Both the position numbers and the translations under genes were made by a program. DNA of 64,000 nt from positions 1-64,000 of the forward strand of contig NZ_VCNI01000001.1 of NCBI RefSeq assembly GCF_005937185.1, given 5' to 3'. Below are positions 61,966 through 64,000 of this stretch, piece by piece. Position 1 is the stretch's first letter. Each line of letters starts with the position of its first letter. The notes below the pieces were generated by a model that searched no databases, had not been told where the DNA came from, and was given only the letters and a program-made list of their open reading frames with translations. This DNA comes from Flagellimonas algicola (lineage in GTDB: Bacteria > Bacteroidota > Bacteroidia > Flavobacteriales > Flavobacteriaceae).

Positions 61966-62372
61966 TTTTCTTCTTCAGGATTAAAGCCAATACTCACCGA
62001 GTTGATGCAATAACGTTGTCCTGTGGTTTCCTGGGGTCCGTCGTTGAAGACATGTCCTAAATGGCTTCCGCAGTTGGCACAGACCGTTTCTGTTCTGATC
62101 ATTCCATGTGTAGTATCCCGGATGTACTCGATGGCGCCTTCTACCGCTTGGTCAAAGGAGGGCCAACCACAACCGCTTTCAAACTTGTTCTCACTCTCAA
62201 ACAATTTGGTGTTGCACGCTTTGCAGTGATAATCCCCATTTTCAAAATGTAAATTGTATTTCCCGGTAAATGGTCTTTCGGTGCCTTTTTGGCGAAGTAC
62301 ATAATACTCTTCCGGGTAGAGTTCTTTTTTCCACTCTTCCTCCGACTTATTTAAAGTGAATTTGTTTTCCAT
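61962..62372 (-). CDS. msrB: Peptide-methionine (R)-S-oxide reductase, cytoplasmic
   Basis: A 136-residue MsrB that reduces methionine-R-sulfoxide in proteins. The start is 62372 (MENKFTLNKSEEEWKKEL). Zinc-binding pairs CKACNTKLF and CANCGSHLGHVF, the resolving-type Cys in SGCGWPSF, and the catalytic Cys in RYCINSVSIGF are all present. No signal peptide, so it acts in the cytoplasm. Coupled to the DUF1572 gene by an ATGA overlap. An exported paralogue lies just upstream. Confidence 0.93.
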   Translation of the reverse strand: MENKFTLNKSEEEWKKELYPEEYYVLRQKGTERPFTGKYNLHFENGDYHCKACNTKLFESENKFESGCGWPSFDQAVEGAIEYIRDTTHGMIRTETVCANCGSHLGHVFNDGPQETTGQRYCINSVSIGFNPEEEK

Positions 62373-62417
62373 ATGACAATTTACAATTATCAATTAATAA
62401 TGTACAAAGAGGGTGTT

Positions 62418-62431
62418 TGTCCTAAAGGACA
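62418..62431. promoter_or_regulatory. Inverted repeat between the two msrB genes
   Basis: TGTCCT-AA-AGGACA is a perfect 6-bp inverted repeat with a 2-bp spacer, 46 bp before the cytoplasmic msrB start. It could be an operator; it has no U tract after it. Confidence 0.3.
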
Positions 62432-62486
62432 TAAATAGGAAACCGCTTTACTTTTGAGCGAATTCCACAGGATTTAAAATATGGAA

Positions 62487-62978
62487 TTACTTGGAATCTG
62501 GAATGAAATTAAGCGCCACCCCGTTGATACAATGTCTCTTGCCAGTTGTTCTTCTTGGGCCATCATCAAATACATGCCCTAAATGTCCACCGCAGGTTGC
62601 ACAATGCTCCTCAGTGCGCTTATATCCTATTTTGTAATCCACATCATAGTCGACATTGCCTTCAATTTCCCGATCAAAACTTGGCCATCCGGTTCCTGAC
62701 CTGTATTTGTGTTCACTTCGGAATAAAGGAGTAGCGCATCCGGCACAAATGTAGGTTCCCTTTTCCTTATTTTCCAACAACTCGCTGGTAAATGGACTTT
62801 CGGTAGCGGCTTTGCGGAGCACGTAATATTCCATTTCCGTTAACTCCGCACGCCATTCTTCATCGGTCTTGGTGACCTTATAAACTTTTTCTTTTTCCTT
62901 GGTTTTTGGCTCTTCCTGGGATACGCCCTTGCATCCTACAAGAACCAAAAACATCGCTAAAAACAACTTTTTTCCCAT
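62487..62978 (-). CDS. msrB: Peptide-methionine (R)-S-oxide reductase, lipoprotein form
   Basis: A 163-residue MsrB with a lipoprotein leader (FLVLVGC, Cys16) and a Lys/Glu-rich linker, so it is anchored in the periplasm or outer membrane. The zinc pairs CAGCATPLF and CATCGGHLGHVF and the catalytic Cys in RHCINGVAL are kept. The position that is Cys in the cytoplasmic copy (SGCGWPSF) is Thr here (SGTGWPSF), so recycling must use another thiol donor or Cys. It protects envelope proteins from oxidation (inference). About 115 bp from the cytoplasmic msrB, same strand. Confidence 0.92.
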   Translation of the reverse strand: MGKKLFLAMFLVLVGCKGVSQEEPKTKEKEKVYKVTKTDEEWRAELTEMEYYVLRKAATESPFTSELLENKEKGTYICAGCATPLFRSEHKYRSGTGWPSFDREIEGNVDYDVDYKIGYKRTEEHCATCGGHLGHVFDDGPRRTTGKRHCINGVALNFIPDSK

Positions 62979-63025
62979 TTCTTTTTATAGGTAGACGTGT
63001 ATTTGTTAAAATCCTTTCAATCCTA

Positions 63026-63060
63026 AAATAAAAAAGTCCCGCTGCAATCAACGGGACCTT
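63026..63060 (-). terminator. Terminator of the collagen-like lipoprotein gene
   Basis: On the minus strand AAGGTCCCG (63060-63052) pairs with CGGGACTTT (63041-63033), followed by T-rich sequence to about 63023. It lies 20 bp past the stop at 63081. Confidence 0.85.
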
Positions 63061-63080
63061 AAGTTAGCATTTTTGAAAGA

Positions 63081-63668
63081 CTATTGTAGATCTATTTTCT
63101 TCACCCCATCTTCCTGGATTCCCAATGCAGACATCACATTGGAGAGTTTGGAAGTATCCATTTTAGAGGAATTGGCAAATACGCTGGGCACAAAAACAAT
63201 CCTAAAGGATTGATTATCGGTAAAACTGGTATCCAAGGCGGAAAGGTCAAAATTTCCGTCAATAAAAAGTTCTACATCCACAAAAGTGTGGGCCGCAACA
63301 TATTGAATGGTTCCTTCTGGAAGGAAAAAGCTCTGAGGGATTTGGCTCCAGGCATCTGCGGTACTATCATCGTCCAGATCAATGGTTCCATCAAACCTGT
63401 ATATTAAAACAGCATCCGATTCAAAGACCTCGAAATCCGTAACATCACTAAAAGTGATTATTATACTGTATATGTTTCCGGCTACATCATAGTTGAAGTT
63501 AACCCCGTCAACTTCAACAACTTGACCTTGGATTCCATCTTGACCGTCAAGCCCGTCAAGACCATCTCTTCCATCAAGTCCGTCAAATCCGGGAGGGCCT
63601 GCCGGGCCTTCACAGGCGGATATTAGTAGGATAAGAAATACTCCAAGTATTGTATTGAATTTTGTCAT
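63081..63668 (-). CDS. Lipoprotein with short collagen-like repeat
   Basis: A 195-residue lipoprotein from the start at 63668 (MTKFNTILGVFLILLISAC, Cys19). Directly after the lipid Cys come about nine Gly-X-Y triplets (EGPAGPPGFDGLDGRDG, then LDGLDGQDGIQGQ), a collagen-like stalk. The rest (about 55-195) is beta-rich (GVNFNYDVAGNIYSIIITFS, DAVLIYRFDGTIDLDDD, FRIVFVPSVF), with no known domain. It resembles a family of Bacteroidota collagen-repeat surface lipoproteins that may trimerise through the stalk (inference). Monocistronic with a good terminator. Confidence 0.8.
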   Translation of the reverse strand: MTKFNTILGVFLILLISACEGPAGPPGFDGLDGRDGLDGLDGQDGIQGQVVEVDGVNFNYDVAGNIYSIIITFSDVTDFEVFESDAVLIYRFDGTIDLDDDSTADAWSQIPQSFFLPEGTIQYVAAHTFVDVELFIDGNFDLSALDTSFTDNQSFRIVFVPSVFANSSKMDTSKLSNVMSALGIQEDGVKKIDLQ

Positions 63669-63826
63669 GATTTTTGATTTTAGATTTGTGTTCATTTATC
63701 TTCTTGGGGGATGAAAATCAAAAAGCATTCCATTTTTTAAAATCTAGGCTATTTTGTGATGTGAAGGCCTTAAAATCGGATACTTTGCCAAAGATGTGTA
63801 ATATTGTAATTGCTAAACCACCACCT

Positions 63827-64000
63827 ATGTCCAAAGTAGTTGCCCATAGTTTTTTTACTGAGTTTGACATCAATCTTTTTAAATCGGGAAAACATTTCAG
63901 ACTTTATGATAAGTTGGGTTCCCACCTTACGGAAAAGGATGGAGCGACAGGCACCTATTTTGCGGTTTGGGCGCCCACGGCCCAATCGGTCTCCGTGATT
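63827..64000 (+). CDS. glgB: 1,4-alpha-glucan branching enzyme, N-terminal fragment
   Basis: An open frame from ATG 63827 runs to the window edge (58 codons visible). It reads MSKVVAHSFFTEFDINLF, then KSGKHFRLYDKLGSHL and GTYFAVWAPTAQSVSVI, which is the start of the N-terminal CBM48-type domain of glycogen branching enzymes (xFDxxLFxxGxHxRxYxKLGAH...AVWAPxA). The catalytic GH13 domain lies beyond the window. GlgB adds alpha-1,6 branches to glycogen. Truncation is due to the window end, not to a mutation. Confidence 0.88.
   Translation, partial: MSKVVAHSFFTEFDINLFKSGKHFRLYDKLGSHLTEKDGATGTYFAVWAPTAQSVSVI

Overview
The window is a chromosomal segment of a Bacteroidota, very probably a marine member of the Flavobacteriaceae. 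The evidence is the TAnnTTTG promoter -7 boxes, the short hydrophobic signal peptides with a Cys lipobox or a terminal AQ, the bacillithiol enzyme BshC, a TonB-linked outer-membrane receptor with a carboxypeptidase-regulatory-like N-terminus, and lineage-typical neighbours (rlmD-DUF6452-DUF6048, pyrG-yidC, mnmA, xerD near aroQ). I cannot name the genus. The DNA is moderately AT-rich and densely coding. I saw no insertion sequence, prophage, tRNA, CRISPR array or broken gene. The left edge is the 3' end of a 5S rRNA gene, so an rRNA operon lies just upstream. The right edge cuts the 5' end of glgB.

Layout. 1-5.4 kb: 5S rRNA, a TonB-dependent receptor, a secreted amidohydrolase and a HlyIII/PAQR membrane protein. 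5.4-13.1 kb: a lipoprotein gene with 21-bp direct repeats upstream, a ZIP metal transporter, an RNA methyltransferase, two small ABM/VOC proteins, the rlmD-DUF6452-DUF6048 operon, and an ECF sigma factor with a membrane partner. 13.2-22.3 kb: rocD, an LD-carboxypeptidase-like S66 protein, two exported proteins (one an M14 metallopeptidase), bshC, a candidate small RNA and pgmB. 22.5-27.1 kb: a tightly overlapping chain guaA - LysM/periplasmic-binding protein - OsmC - DUF922 protease. 27.1-31.0 kb: small stress or accessory genes, a MarR regulator flanked by two identical palindromes, and an exported catabolic group (cyclase, DUF1080, TIM-barrel isomerase). 31.2-34.8 kb: pyrG and yidC.

35.1-40.0 kb holds two tandem surface lipoproteins made of FAS1 (fasciclin) domains, six in one and four in the other. 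An operator-like palindrome lies just upstream, followed by the only long gene-free stretch (489 bp). 40.5-43.2 kb: mnmA, a nitronate-monooxygenase-like flavoprotein and a small membrane protein. 43.2-50.6 kb: a MoxR-DUF58-DUF4350-DUF4129-membrane protein-SpoIIM cluster with divergent RDD and TRIC genes. 50.6-57.8 kb: a cyclophilin and a Nudix hydrolase whose start codons overlap head to head, an acyltransferase, a second sigma factor with a membrane partner, an M20 peptidase, an NDH-2-like dehydrogenase and xerD. 58.0-64.0 kb: two small outer-membrane proteins, aroQ, lpdA, a DinB-like protein, two MsrB enzymes (one cytoplasmic, one a lipoprotein), a collagen-like lipoprotein and the start of glgB.

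Most of the window is housekeeping. The most interesting signals are regulatory and structural. First, an apparently shared 29-bp element built on 21-bp direct repeats, of LytTR-site geometry, sits upstream of two unrelated envelope genes about 51 kb apart. Second, several genes have a promoter box only 3-5 nt before the start codon, which implies leaderless mRNAs. Third, one divergent gene pair has no intergenic DNA at all. Fourth, the FAS1 gene contains 480-bp internal DNA repeats that could change its domain number. I did not find a clearly new multi-gene system.
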